Assembly: GCA_910579595.1 (NCBI GenBank)
Contig: CAJTVM010000091.1
Location: forward strand, 1-8,495
Direction: 5' to 3'
Source of the DNA: an uncultured Oscillospiraceae bacterium
Lineage (GTDB): Bacteria; Bacillota; Clostridia; Oscillospirales; Oscillospiraceae
DNA: 8,495 bases
The notes under the pieces were generated by a model. The model did not search any database and was not told the origin of the DNA. It saw only the letters and a program-made list of their open reading frames with translations. Shown here piece after piece: positions 1 to 7,603 of this stretch (position 1 is the stretch's first letter; each line of letters starts with the position of its first letter). Both the position numbers and the translations under genes were made by a program.

Positions 1-2
1 GG

Positions 3-2831
3 GAGGACGCCGCCATGCAGGACGTGCTCATGTGCGTCCAGATGGGCAAGCTGGTGGAGGACCAGGATCGGATGCGGTTTGAGACGGACGAGTTCTACGT
101 CAAAAGCGAGGACGAGATGCGCGCCCTGTTCCCCAACTGCCCCGAGGCCATCGACAACACCCAGAAAATCGTGGACGCCTGCAACGTGGAGTTTGAGTTT
201 GGGACATACCATTTGCCCGAGTTCAAGCTGCCGGAAGGGGAGACCGACGGGGACGCCTACTTTGAAAAGCTGTGCTGGAAGGGCTTCGCCCAGCGCTACC
301 CAGCTGGCGGGGAGGAATTGAAGGACCGCCTGCGCATGGAGATGGGGGTCATCCGGCAGATGGGGTTTGTGGATTACTTCCTCATAGTCTCCGACTTCAT
401 CGGCTACGCCAAGTCGGTGGGCATCCCGGTGGGTCCGGGGCGCGGCTCCGGGGCGGGGTCCATGGTGGCCTACTGCCTGCGCATCACCGATGTGGATCCC
501 ATCAAATACGGCCTCATCTTCGAGCGTTTTTTGAATCCTGAGCGGGTGACCATGCCTGATATCGACATCGACTTCTGTATCCGCCGGCGGCAGGAAGTCA
601 TTGACTACGTCTCCCGGAAGTATGGGGAGGACCATGTGGTGCAGATCGTCACCTTCGGTACCATGAAGGCCAAGGCCGCCATCCGGGACGTAGGCCGGGT
701 GCTGAATTTCCCATACGCCGAGGTGGACAACATTGCCAAGCAGGTACCCTTTGATTTAAAGATGACCCTTGACAAGGCGCTGGTGCTGTCCAAGGGCTTC
801 TCCGATTTGTACAATGGCGATGAGCGGGTGAAGGAGCTTGTGGACATGGCCCGGAAGATCGAGGGGATGCCCCGCAACGCGTCCACTCATGCCGCTGGGG
901 TAGTGATTACAAAGCGCCCGGTGTACGAATACGTCCCCCTGGCCACCAACGACGGCCAGCCCGTCACCCAGTACACCATGACCACCATTGAGGAGCTGGG
1001 CCTGCTGAAAATGGACTTTCTGGGCCTGCGCAACCTCACCGTGCTGGACGACGCGGTGAAGATGGTGCAGAAGGAAATTCCCGGCTTCAAGCTGGAGGAC
1101 ATCCCCGACGATGATCAGGCGGTCTATCAAATGCTGTCCGAAGGCAAGACCTCCGGGGTGTTCCAGATGGAGTCGGCGGGCATGACGGGGGTGGGCGTGG
1201 GCCTGAAACCCAAGAGCATTGAGGATATCTGCGCCATCATCGCCCTGTACCGTCCGGGGCCCATGGACTCCATCCCCAAATTTCTGGCCTGTGCCCAGGA
1301 TCCCAATCTGGTTACCTACAAGCACCCCCTCCTGGAGCCGATCCTGTCCAACACTTACGGCTGCATCGTATACCAGGAGCAGGTGATCGAAATTTTCCGC
1401 AAGCTGGCGGGCTACTCTCTGGGACAAGCAGACATGGTGCGCCGGGCCATGAGCAAAAAAAAGGAAAAGGACGTCCAGCGGGAGCGGGAATACTTCATCC
1501 ACGGCGATTCCAAACGGGACATCGCCGGGTGCCTGGCTAACGGCATTCCCGAGGCCGTGGCCCAATCCATCTACGACGAGATCAACGACTTCGCCCACTA
1601 CGCTTTCAACAAGTCCCATTCCCTGGCCTATGCCATTGTGGCCTATCAGACAGCCTGGTTCAAATGCCGCCATCCCCGGGAGTATATGGCGGCGCTGCTC
1701 ACCTCTGTGCTGGATTCCCAGGACAAGGTGGCGGAGTATATCGCCGAATGCAAAGAGAACGGCATCGCCCTGCTGCCGCCGGACATCAACGAGTCCGGCG
1801 CGGCCTTCACCGTGTCCGGGGGGAACATCCGCTTCGGTCTGGCGGCGCTGAAGGGAGTTGGCATGGGCTTTACCACCGCGGTGCTGGCCGAGCGGGAGAA
1901 GGGCGGACCCTTCGTCTCTTTCCCGGAGTTCTGCTCCCGGATGTTTGATTGCGATTTGAACAAGCGCGTACTGGACAGCCTGATCCGATCCGGCTGCTTT
2001 GACAGCATGGGCTGCCGCCGCTCCCAGCTGCTGAGGGTCTACGAGCAGGTAGTGGATTCCATCGCCCGAGATAGAAAAAAGAACCTGGAGGGACAGTTCG
2101 ACCTGTTCGGCGGGGGAGGGGATACGGTGTCCGTCCCCGCAGTAAACCTGCCAGACATCCCCGAGTTCTCCCCGGTGGAGCTGATGGCCATGGAGAAGGA
2201 GACGACTGGGTTATACCTGTCCGGCCACCCCATGGACGAGTACCGCAGACAAGCCCAGAAGTTTGGGGCGGCACCAATTTCTGTGGTGATGGCGGCGGGG
2301 AATGAGGAGAACGGCCCCTCCCGCTACGGCGACGGGGCCCAGGTCACTCTGGCGGGGGTGGTGGCCTCGGTGCGCACTAAAACCACCAAAAACAACTCCC
2401 TAATGGCCTATGTCATGCTGGAGGACGCTACCGGTTCCATTGAGCTGCTGTGCTTCTCCCGCACACTGTCGGAGAGCGGGGCCTATTTGAAGGTAAACCT
2501 CCCCGTGGTGGCGGCGGGCCGGGTGTCCATCCGGGACGAAAAGGCCCCCCAGCTCATGGTGGACCGGGTGATGCCCCTGTCCGGGGTGCGCGGGCATCCG
2601 GCGGACGCGGCCCGGGAGCAGGTGCTGTGGATCAAGCTGCCTGACGGTGGGGAGAGCTTCACCTGGCTGAAAAAGCTGATGAATATGTTCCCCGGCGACT
2701 GCGCCGCCAACGTCTACCTGGCGGATCGGAAGAAAAAGCTCCAGACCCACTGCATCATCCACGAAGCCCTGCTGGCCGAGCTGCGGGAGACATTAGGAGA
2801 GGAAAACGTAGTCCTGAAGGCAAAAAGCTGA
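3..2831 (+). CDS. dnaE: DNA polymerase III alpha subunit, DnaE type (5' end outside the window)
   Basis: Replicative DNA polymerase catalytic subunit (C-family), which adds dNTPs to primer ends at the fork in the cytoplasm. The frame is open to the left edge, so the ATG at 15 is internal. The preceding codons (E-D-A-A) match the usual DnaE run before 'QDVLMCVQMGK'. 942 residues are visible. Counting from the codon at 3: the palm signature GPGRGSGAGS starts at 144, the catalytic aspartates of PDIDIDF are D188 and D190, and the third is D338 in MDFLGLRNL (E. coli D401, D403, D555 equivalents). RPGPMD lies at 417-422, a helix-hairpin-helix segment around ALKGVG at 615-620, and an OB fold from about 781 to 825. 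A C-terminal domain follows, ending in KAKS-stop. By E. coli numbering roughly 210 residues, most of the PHP domain, are missing only because of the window edge. No frameshift or lost motif is seen. PolC-type alpha is excluded by the domain order. Confidence 0.97.
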   Translation, partial: EDAAMQDVLMCVQMGKLVEDQDRMRFETDEFYVKSEDEMRALFPNCPEAIDNTQKIVDACNVEFEFGTYHLPEFKLPEGETDGDAYFEKLCWKGFAQRYPAGGEELKDRLRMEMGVIRQMGFVDYFLIVSDFIGYAKSVGIPVGPGRGSGAGSMVAYCLRITDVDPIKYGLIFERFLNPERVTMPDIDIDFCIRRRQEVIDYVSRKYGEDHVVQIVTFGTMKAKAAIRDVGRVLNFPYAEVDNIAKQVPFDLKMTLDKALVLSKGFSDLYNGDERVKELVDMARKIEGMPRNASTHAAGVVITKRPVYEYVPLATNDGQPVTQYTMTTIEELGLLKMDFLGLRNLTVLDDAVKMVQKEIPGFKLEDIPDDDQAVYQMLSEGKTSGVFQMESAGMTGVGVGLKPKSIEDICAIIALYRPGPMDSIPKFLACAQDPNLVTYKHPLLEPILSNTYGCIVYQEQVIEIFRKLAGYSLGQADMVRRAMSKKKEKDVQREREYFIHGDSKRDIAGCLANGIPEAVAQSIYDEINDFAHYAFNKSHSLAYAIVAYQTAWFKCRHPREYMAALLTSVLDSQDKVAEYIAECKENGIALLPPDINESGAAFTVSGGNIRFGLAALKGVGMGFTTAVLAEREKGGPFVSFPEFCSRMFDCDLNKRVLDSLIRSGCFDSMGCRRSQLLRVYEQVVDSIARDRKKNLEGQFDLFGGGGDTVSVPAVNLPDIPEFSPVELMAMEKETTGLYLSGHPMDEYRRQAQKFGAAPISVVMAAGNEENGPSRYGDGAQVTLAGVVASVRTKTTKNNSLMAYVMLEDATGSIELLCFSRTLSESGAYLKVNLPVVAAGRVSIRDEKAPQLMVDRVMPLSGVRGHPADAAREQVLWIKLPDGGESFTWLKKLMNMFPGDCAANVYLADRKKKLQTHCIIHEALLAELRETLGEENVVLKAKS

Positions 2832-2848
2832 TAGAACCGGCAAAAAGG

Positions 2849-2863
2849 GGCGGCGAAGCCGCC
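2849..2863 (+). other. GC-rich hairpin just after dnaE
   Basis: A perfect 6-bp inverted repeat, GGCGGC / GCCGCC, with a GAA loop, 18 nt after the dnaE stop. It could mark the 3' end of the dnaE message. No T-run follows (the next bases are GCCAAATCGG, counting from 2862), so it is not a canonical intrinsic terminator. It may slow exonucleases or act with the second hairpin immediately downstream. Confidence 0.4.
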
Positions 2864-2866
2864 GCC

Positions 2867-2897
2867 AAATCGGGATCCAGCGGAGCGGGTCCGATTT
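2867..2897 (+). other. Second hairpin in the dnaE-cls gap
   Basis: AAATCGG (2867-2873) pairs with CCGATTT (2891-2897). The stem continues imperfectly inward with G-T pairs, one bulge and a CC/GG pair around a loop near 2879-2886. There is no T-run after it. It stands directly before the purine-rich stretch GGAGAGGAG, so it may be a leader structure of the cls message rather than a terminator. Seen only as base pairing; the function is inferred. Confidence 0.35.
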
Positions 2898-2921
2898 GGA
2901 GAGGAGACGCAAGGGGACAAA

Positions 2922-3053
2922 ATGAGGAATAGCCGTCAGGATGTTCCGAATGGAGTGGACTTTGTGTCGGCGAAGGTGAAACTATGCAAAAGAAAGTCCA
3001 GAGCAGAATCGGAAAATTACTATTCCATCGCATGGGCATTGTTGGTGTGCTGA
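2922..3053 (+). CDS. Possible 43-residue upstream ORF overlapping the start of cls
   Basis: An ATG at 2922 is preceded by AAGGGG (2911-2916) with 5-nt spacing, and by GGAGAGGAG further up. This is a better ribosome site than many real genes have. The frame runs 43 codons to TGA at 3051-3053, crossing the cls start codon (2984) in another frame. The product would begin MRNSRQDVPNG and is basic in the middle. I recognise no family. It could be a leader ORF whose translation opens or blocks the cls ribosome site, or chance in a purine-rich leader. Evidence is limited to the ribosome site and position. Confidence 0.25.
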   Translation: MRNSRQDVPNGVDFVSAKVKLCKRKSRAESENYYSIAWALLVC

Positions 3054-4534
3054 TCATTGCCCAGATTATCCTGTACGCGGCAGGGCTTATTGTGCTACGG
3101 GACAGCCAGTATTTTAATATGGTGGAGTGGCTGTTCCTCACCCTGTCGGTGCTGGCCGCCGCGTGGATTGTGGGTAGCCGGAGCAACCCCGGCTACCAGA
3201 TCGGCTGGCTGATCATCGTGTTGGGACTGATGCCCTTTGGATCGCTGGCCTATCTGCTGTTGGGGGGCAACCATCTGTCCGCCTTCAACCAGCGACGCCT
3301 GCGGACCATGGAGCGGAAGATTCGCAAGAATCTTGGGGGCGAATGCGGCCGTTCCGCCTATTTAGGGGAACTGATGGGGGAGGACGCTGCCTGCATGGCC
3401 CGCTACCTGGAGCAGACCACCCACTGCCCGGTGTACGGGAATACCCACACCAAATACTACCCCTTGGGGGACAACTGCTACGACGATATTCTGGCGGCCC
3501 TGCGGGGAGCGGAGCGGTATATCTTCATCGAGTATTTCATCATCGAGGAGGGGAAGCTGTGGAACTCCATCTTGGACATCCTCAAGGAGAAGGTCCAGCG
3601 GGGGGTGGAGGTCCGGGTCATCTATGACGACATCGGATCCATGGCCACCCTGCCCTCCGACTATCCGGCCCGGTTGGAAAAGATGGGAGTGCAGTGCCGT
3701 GTGTTCAACCGCTTTGTGCCAGTGGTGTCCTTGCGGCAGAACAACCGGGATCACCGCAAGTATATGATTGTGGACGGCCGGGTGGCTTTTACCGGCGGCA
3801 TCAATATGGCGGACGAGTATATCAACGTCAAGCCCCGGTTTGGCCATTGGAAGGACTCCGCCATCCGGCTGGAGGGGGACGCGGTGTGGTCCATGACCGT
3901 CTCCTTCCTGTCCATGTGGGACTTTACCCACAGCGAGGAGGAGCATTTCACCCCCTTTCGCCCCCTGCCGGCCCGCGGCGGGACGGTGGGCTATGTCCAG
4001 CCCTACCACGACTGCCCCTGGGACCGGGAGCCGGTGGGCCAGACGGTTTACCTCAGCCTGATTTACCGGGCCAAGCGGTATGTGTATATCACCACGCCCT
4101 ATCTGGTCATCGACTACTCGCTGACAGTGGCCCTCACTACCGCCGCCAAGTCGGGGGTGGACGTGCGGATCATCACCCCCCACATTCCGGACAAAAAGAC
4201 GGTGTTTGAGATGACCCGCTCCTATTATGAGGAGTTGGTGGAGGCCGGGGTGAAAATTTTCGAGTACGAGCCGGGGTTCATCCACTCCAAAAACTTCGTT
4301 GTGGACGATCTGTGGGCCACAGTGGGGACGGTGAATCTGGATTACCGCAGTATGTTCCTCCACTTTGAAAACGGCGTGCTGCTGTACGGTACGCCGTCGG
4401 TGGCGGACATCCGGAACGATTTTCTGGACACTCAGACAAAAAGCCTACCAGTGACGCTGGCAGACTGCCGGGCCATCTCGCTGCCCCACCGGCTGCTGCG
4501 GGATCTGCTGCGGCTGTTTGCGCCGCTGCTGTAA
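2984..4534 (+). CDS. cls: Cardiolipin synthase (two-HKD phospholipase D family)
   Basis: Membrane enzyme that joins two phosphatidylglycerols into cardiolipin and glycerol. 516 residues is a normal length. Three hydrophobic segments at about 17-38, 47-65 and 72-94 anchor the N-terminus, as in Firmicute Cls proteins. Both phospholipase D motifs are complete. The first is H257-x-K259 with D264 and the following GG-I-N (270-273). The second is H434-x-K436 with D441 and GTVN at 448-451. The start at 2984 has AAGG at 2973-2976 with 7-nt spacing, and the N-terminus fits the family. It follows dnaE by 152 nt and precedes the M24 peptidase by only 27 nt, so it probably heads the transcription unit that runs to 6918. 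Other phospholipase D proteins usually lack this N-terminal membrane module, so the call is firm. Confidence 0.95.
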   Translation: MQKKVQSRIGKLLFHRMGIVGVLIIAQIILYAAGLIVLRDSQYFNMVEWLFLTLSVLAAAWIVGSRSNPGYQIGWLIIVLGLMPFGSLAYLLLGGNHLSAFNQRRLRTMERKIRKNLGGECGRSAYLGELMGEDAACMARYLEQTTHCPVYGNTHTKYYPLGDNCYDDILAALRGAERYIFIEYFIIEEGKLWNSILDILKEKVQRGVEVRVIYDDIGSMATLPSDYPARLEKMGVQCRVFNRFVPVVSLRQNNRDHRKYMIVDGRVAFTGGINMADEYINVKPRFGHWKDSAIRLEGDAVWSMTVSFLSMWDFTHSEEEHFTPFRPLPARGGTVGYVQPYHDCPWDREPVGQTVYLSLIYRAKRYVYITTPYLVIDYSLTVALTTAAKSGVDVRIITPHIPDKKTVFEMTRSYYEELVEAGVKIFEYEPGFIHSKNFVVDDLWATVGTVNLDYRSMFLHFENGVLLYGTPSVADIRNDFLDTQTKSLPVTLADCRAISLPHRLLRDLLRLFAPLL

Positions 4535-4545
4535 AAAAAGCGAAT

Positions 4546-4550
4546 GGAGG
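4546..4550 (+). promoter_or_regulatory. Ribosome binding site that sets the start of the M24 peptidase
   Basis: GGAGG lies 11 nt before the ATG at 4562. The in-frame ATG at 4544 has no Shine-Dalgarno in front of it (only the A-rich tail of cls), and the motif itself falls inside that would-be extension. The start at 4562 is therefore preferred. Confidence 0.6.
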
Positions 4551-4561
4551 AAGAAGCTGCA

Positions 4562-5824
4562 ATGAAAAAAGATTTTTTCCTTGGCAACCGGGACCGGCTG
4601 TATGGGCAGATGAAGGACAATTCCCTGCTTGTGCTGTTTTCCGGCACCGAGATCCGCAAAACCAACGACGAATTTTATCCCTTTTACACAAACCGGGACT
4701 TCCTGTACCTGACTGGCCTGGACGGCAGGGAGCTGGCCTTTCTCGCCCGGAAGGACGGCCAGGGCAGGGTGGAGGAGAAGGTGTTTCTCCTGCCGCCCGA
4801 CCTGATGGCGGAGCGCTGGACGGGCCGGCGCATCAAGCCCGACGAGGCGGCGGAGCTGTCCGGCGTGCGGCAGATCGGCTTTGCGGCGGACTTCGAGGCG
4901 GAACTCCACCGGTTGGTGTCCTGCGGCAATTACGAGCACCTGTACCTGGATCTCTACCGGGCCAGCCCTGCCGATCGGGACACCCCCGCCCACCGGCTGT
5001 TGGAGAGGGCGGCGTCCGACTATCCGTTTTTGCGGATTGAGAACGCAAACGCCCTGATCCGCCGCCTGCGCACCATCAAACAGTCCTGCGAGCTGGAGGC
5101 CATGCGTCAGGCGGAGCGTATCACCTGCGAGGGGATCACCGCTATGATGAAGGCGTCCAGGCCCGGTATGTACGAGTACCAGTACAAGGCGGTGTTTGAC
5201 TACGTCCTGGGCCAGTACGGCCCCCAAGGACCCGCGTTTCCCTCCATCATCTCGGCGGGGAAGAACAACTTCTGCATCCACTACAACGCCTACACCGGGC
5301 AGGCCCTGGACGGCGACATGGTGCTCAACGATGTGGGGGCGTGGCACGACTATCTCATGACCGACGTATCCCGAGGCTGGCCCTGCGGCGGGAAGTACAA
5401 TGAGCGCCAGCGGCTGCTCTATGAGTGTGCCCTGGCAACTTCCAACCATATGTTCCAGATCATCAAGCCCGGTATGCCCATGGCGGAGGTGGACGGCGAG
5501 ATCCGCCGCTACAACGCCGGACTGCTGAAGGACGCCGGGGTGCTGGATGACGTGGAAAACGTGGGGAAGTATATGTGGCACGGCGGCGCCCACCATGTGG
5601 GTTTTGATGTCCACGATGTGGTGGAGGCCCCTGAGGTCATCGCCCCTAACATGGTATTCTGCGTGGACGTGGGCATCTACCACGAGGACTGGGGCATTGG
5701 CTTCCGGCTGGAGGACAACTGCCTGGTGACGGAGGCGGGCTGTGAAAACCTGTCCGCCGTAACGCCACGCACCATTGAGGAGATTGAGGATACCATGCGC
5801 CAAGGCTTTGTTCCTGTTTTATGA
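4562..5824 (+). CDS. pepP: Aminopeptidase P family (M24) metallopeptidase
   Basis: Predicted cytoplasmic Xaa-Pro aminopeptidase, removing an N-terminal residue before proline using two metal ions. 420 residues from the start at 4562. The opening MKKDFFLGNRDRLYGQMKDN is typical of the family. An N-terminal creatinase-like domain covers roughly 1-150 and the pita-bread catalytic domain the rest. Aligning with E. coli AmpP, H240 (its H243), D257 (D260), D268 (D271), H340 (H350), H344 (H354), H351 (H361) and E384 (E406) are all present. The fifth metal ligand, Glu383 in AmpP's V-E-P-G-L-Y, is Asp369 here in V-D-V-G-I-Y, and the neighbouring Pro is Val. This may be a subfamily trait or a change in substrate or metal use. 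The stop overlaps the next start, so the two genes are translationally coupled. Prolidase is the main alternative; the symbol is by family resemblance. Confidence 0.85.
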   Translation: MKKDFFLGNRDRLYGQMKDNSLLVLFSGTEIRKTNDEFYPFYTNRDFLYLTGLDGRELAFLARKDGQGRVEEKVFLLPPDLMAERWTGRRIKPDEAAELSGVRQIGFAADFEAELHRLVSCGNYEHLYLDLYRASPADRDTPAHRLLERAASDYPFLRIENANALIRRLRTIKQSCELEAMRQAERITCEGITAMMKASRPGMYEYQYKAVFDYVLGQYGPQGPAFPSIISAGKNNFCIHYNAYTGQALDGDMVLNDVGAWHDYLMTDVSRGWPCGGKYNERQRLLYECALATSNHMFQIIKPGMPMAEVDGEIRRYNAGLLKDAGVLDDVENVGKYMWHGGAHHVGFDVHDVVEAPEVIAPNMVFCVDVGIYHEDWGIGFRLEDNCLVTEAGCENLSAVTPRTIEEIEDTMRQGFVPVL

Positions 5825-6918
5825 TGAACGACATATTGATGATGATTATGGCCGTTGGGGCGGTGATCGGCGGCGCTGACCGCATTTTCGGTAACAGGCT
5901 GGGGCTGGGGGAGCACTTTGAGAAGGCGTTTATGCTGCTGGGCACCATGGCGCTGTCCATTCCGGGGATGATCTGCCTGGCCCCGGTGCTGGCCGATGTG
6001 CTGGGGCGGGTGATTGTCCCGCTGTACCAGCTCATGGGGGTGGATCCCGCCATGTTCGGCAGTCTGCTGTCCATTGATATGGGCGGTTACCAGCTGGCCA
6101 AGGGGCTGGCGGCGGACGCCCAAATCGGCAGCTATGCCGGACTGGTGGTATCGTCCATTTTCGGCTGCACCCTGGTATTTACCATCCCTGTGGGGATGGG
6201 GATGATCGCCCCCGGCGACCGCCCGCTGCTGGCCCGGGGCATCATGCTGGGTCTGGCGTCCATGCCGGTGGGGCTGATCGTTGGCGGACTGCTGTGTGGT
6301 CTGTCTCTGCCGGTCTGCCTGCACCAGAACCTGCCCATTTTTGTGCTGGCCCTATTGCTTCTGCTTGGCTTGTGGAAAATCCCGGATCGGATGGTGAAGG
6401 GGTTCTGCATCCTGGCGGACGGCATCAAAATCCTGGTTACCGCGGGGCTTGTGGCGGCGGCGGTGGAATCCCTCACCGGCTGGAGCCTGATCCCGGGTAT
6501 GGCGCCCATTGAGGAGGGCATGGCTGTCATTTCCAACATCGGCGTGGTGATGCTGGGAAGCCTGCCCATGGCGGAGATCCTGCGCCGGGTTTTGGAGCGG
6601 CCCTTTGCGCTGCTGGGCGGCCTGGTGGGGGTAAAGGCCCAAAGCCTCACGGGGATGCTGGTGAGTTTGGTCACACCCCTGCCCACCCTGGCGGCATATG
6701 GGGAGATAGACGATAAAGGCAAGGTGGCGGCGGGCGCCTTTATCGTGAGCGGCACCAGCCTGCTGGCCGCCCACATGGGGTTTGTGGTGGGTACGGAGCC
6801 GGAGCTGCTTGTCCCGGTGATGGCCGGTAAGTTCAGCGGGGCGCTGGCCGCCGCAGTGCTGGCGCTATGGACGCAGCGGGGCGGCAAAGTGCCCGCTGCG
6901 GCGCATAGTACGGAATGA
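5821..6918 (+). CDS. eutH: EutH-like ethanolamine permease
   Basis: Integral membrane protein resembling EutH, which moves ethanolamine into cells that use it as carbon or nitrogen source. 365 residues is close to the short Firmicute EutH form. It shares with EutH the early ADRIFGN-like segment, the GTMALSIPGM...LAPVLADVLG region, SIDMGGYQLAKGLA, and the SSIFGCTLVFTIPVGMGMI...DRPLLARG segment. About ten hydrophobic helices cover the length, with no cleaved signal peptide. The start at 5821 forms ATGA with the peptidase stop; a second ATG at 5824 is equally coupled. No good Shine-Dalgarno precedes either, so translation probably depends on ribosomes finishing the peptidase. No eutABC, eutL, shell-protein or eutVW regulator gene is visible, so its substrate is unproven. 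The hairpin at 6940 closes the unit. Confidence 0.85.
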   Translation: MMNDILMMIMAVGAVIGGADRIFGNRLGLGEHFEKAFMLLGTMALSIPGMICLAPVLADVLGRVIVPLYQLMGVDPAMFGSLLSIDMGGYQLAKGLAADAQIGSYAGLVVSSIFGCTLVFTIPVGMGMIAPGDRPLLARGIMLGLASMPVGLIVGGLLCGLSLPVCLHQNLPIFVLALLLLLGLWKIPDRMVKGFCILADGIKILVTAGLVAAAVESLTGWSLIPGMAPIEEGMAVISNIGVVMLGSLPMAEILRRVLERPFALLGGLVGVKAQSLTGMLVSLVTPLPTLAAYGEIDDKGKVAAGAFIVSGTSLLAAHMGFVVGTEPELLVPVMAGKFSGALAAAVLALWTQRGGKVPAAAHSTE

Positions 6919-6939
6919 CTTTTTGCTTTGAAATGAACC

Positions 6940-6980
6940 AAACGTGGAGTTGTCCGTGACGGATAACTCCACGTTTTAAA
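6940..6980 (+). terminator. Rho-independent terminator with a 17-bp stem, between convergent genes
   Basis: The arm 6940-6956 (AAACGTGGAGTTGTCCG) pairs with 6960-6976. Pairing is continuous with one G-T pair, and the loop is TGA. TTTT (6974-6977) ends the stem on the + strand, 22 nt after the eutH stop. On the - strand it begins 16 nt after the stop of the convergent gene, but no clean T-run follows there, so it is likely weaker in that direction. Confidence 0.85.
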
Positions 6981-6992
6981 ATGCAGACCAAT

Positions 6993-7523
6993 TCAAACTT
7001 TTCCTGGATCAGGCCATGCGTCCGGACCATCGGTCATGGCAATTTCCTCGAATTCCCCGGTTTCTTTTGCAAGGGCGTACATCGCCTGCGCTATCAAGTA
7101 CATCTGCGGATAGGCCTCCAGGCAGCGCTTTTTGGCATCCTTGTCTTCGAAAGCGTAAAGCCAGCTGCTGCCCGCCTGTTTTCTTGCCTCCAAGTAATGG
7201 GCGACCGCTTGGGCAAAGCGATCGTAATCTTCGATTTTCTGCGCCCGCCCGGAGTATTCCATGTAAGACAGCAACGCGTATTCCGCTTTGGACAGGCACT
7301 CGTTTATCTGGGGGGAGAGATAAGAGAACACTTCCTCCCCTATGTAACTGAGCATCCCGTCTATCCTGAGGTACAGGTGTGTAAATTCATCGCCATGGCG
7401 CTTGGCAAAAGCGGAAGGCTCAAAATTGAGGGCTTTATATACCTCCGTCATCAGTTCCGGGCCTAATCTGGTTTCTATTACCGGTATGGCTTGTTGATCC
7501 GACACAAGAATCACTTCTTTCAC
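6993..7523 (-). CDS. Uncharacterised 176-residue protein, possibly missing its true N-terminus through a frameshift
   Basis: I recognise no family. As drawn, the gene starts at a GTG at 7523 without any Shine-Dalgarno, and an in-frame TAA lies at 7544-7542. The product appears soluble and mostly helical, with no signal peptide or membrane segment. It is rich in Glu, Ala and Tyr, has two cysteines, and ends in a Pro/Asp-rich tail (DGPDAWPDPGKV). Codon use is less GC-biased than in the genes to the left, suggesting an accessory gene. A strong promoter and AAGGG lie 60-110 nt upstream, in front of a GTG at 7582. That frame reads 18 codons, then stops. One extra A in the A-run at 7543-7539 would fuse it to this ORF, giving about 196 residues beginning (M)AADHLFVHCGVIKKRLPLI. 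The gene may therefore be frame-broken, or the indel may be a sequencing error. The coding call itself rests on its uninterrupted length and its placement between promoter and terminator. Confidence 0.65.
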   Translation of the reverse strand: MKEVILVSDQQAIPVIETRLGPELMTEVYKALNFEPSAFAKRHGDEFTHLYLRIDGMLSYIGEEVFSYLSPQINECLSKAEYALLSYMEYSGRAQKIEDYDRFAQAVAHYLEARKQAGSSWLYAFEDKDAKKRCLEAYPQMYLIAQAMYALAKETGEFEEIAMTDGPDAWPDPGKV

Positions 7524-7579
7524 AATCAGCGGCAGACGTTTTTAATTACGCCACAATGGACAAACAGGTGATCCGCCGC

Positions 7580-7591
7580 CACATATCCCTT
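7580..7591 (-). promoter_or_regulatory. Shine-Dalgarno and candidate original start codon of the uncharacterised gene
   Basis: On the - strand AAGGG (7591-7587) is followed by ATAT and GTG (7582-7580), giving 5-nt spacing from AAGG. An overlapping ATG at 7584 is 3 nt from AAGG and hits a stop after 12 codons. The GTG frame fits better but is broken after 18 codons. Confidence 0.45.
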
Positions 7592-7603
7592 GATTTTTCT
7601 CTT

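Noticed and set aside
15..17. ATG at position 15 as the start of dnaE
   Set aside because: The frame continues to the window edge with DnaE-like residues, and most of the PHP domain would be missing, so it is an internal methionine.
756..1673. A 305-codon open frame on the - strand inside dnaE
   Set aside because: Antisense shadow of a highly conserved polymerase region, with low-complexity His/Val/Gly-rich composition and no family match.
3362..4363. A 333-codon open frame on the - strand inside cls
   Set aside because: It mirrors the two-HKD phospholipase D gene; its composition is typical of reverse-frame artefacts.
4445..5803. A 452-codon open frame on the - strand opposite the M24 peptidase
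   Set aside because: It is a shadow of the GC-rich sense gene. Its translation is rich in Val, His, Gly and Leu with no recognisable motif, while the + strand carries the conserved catalytic residues.
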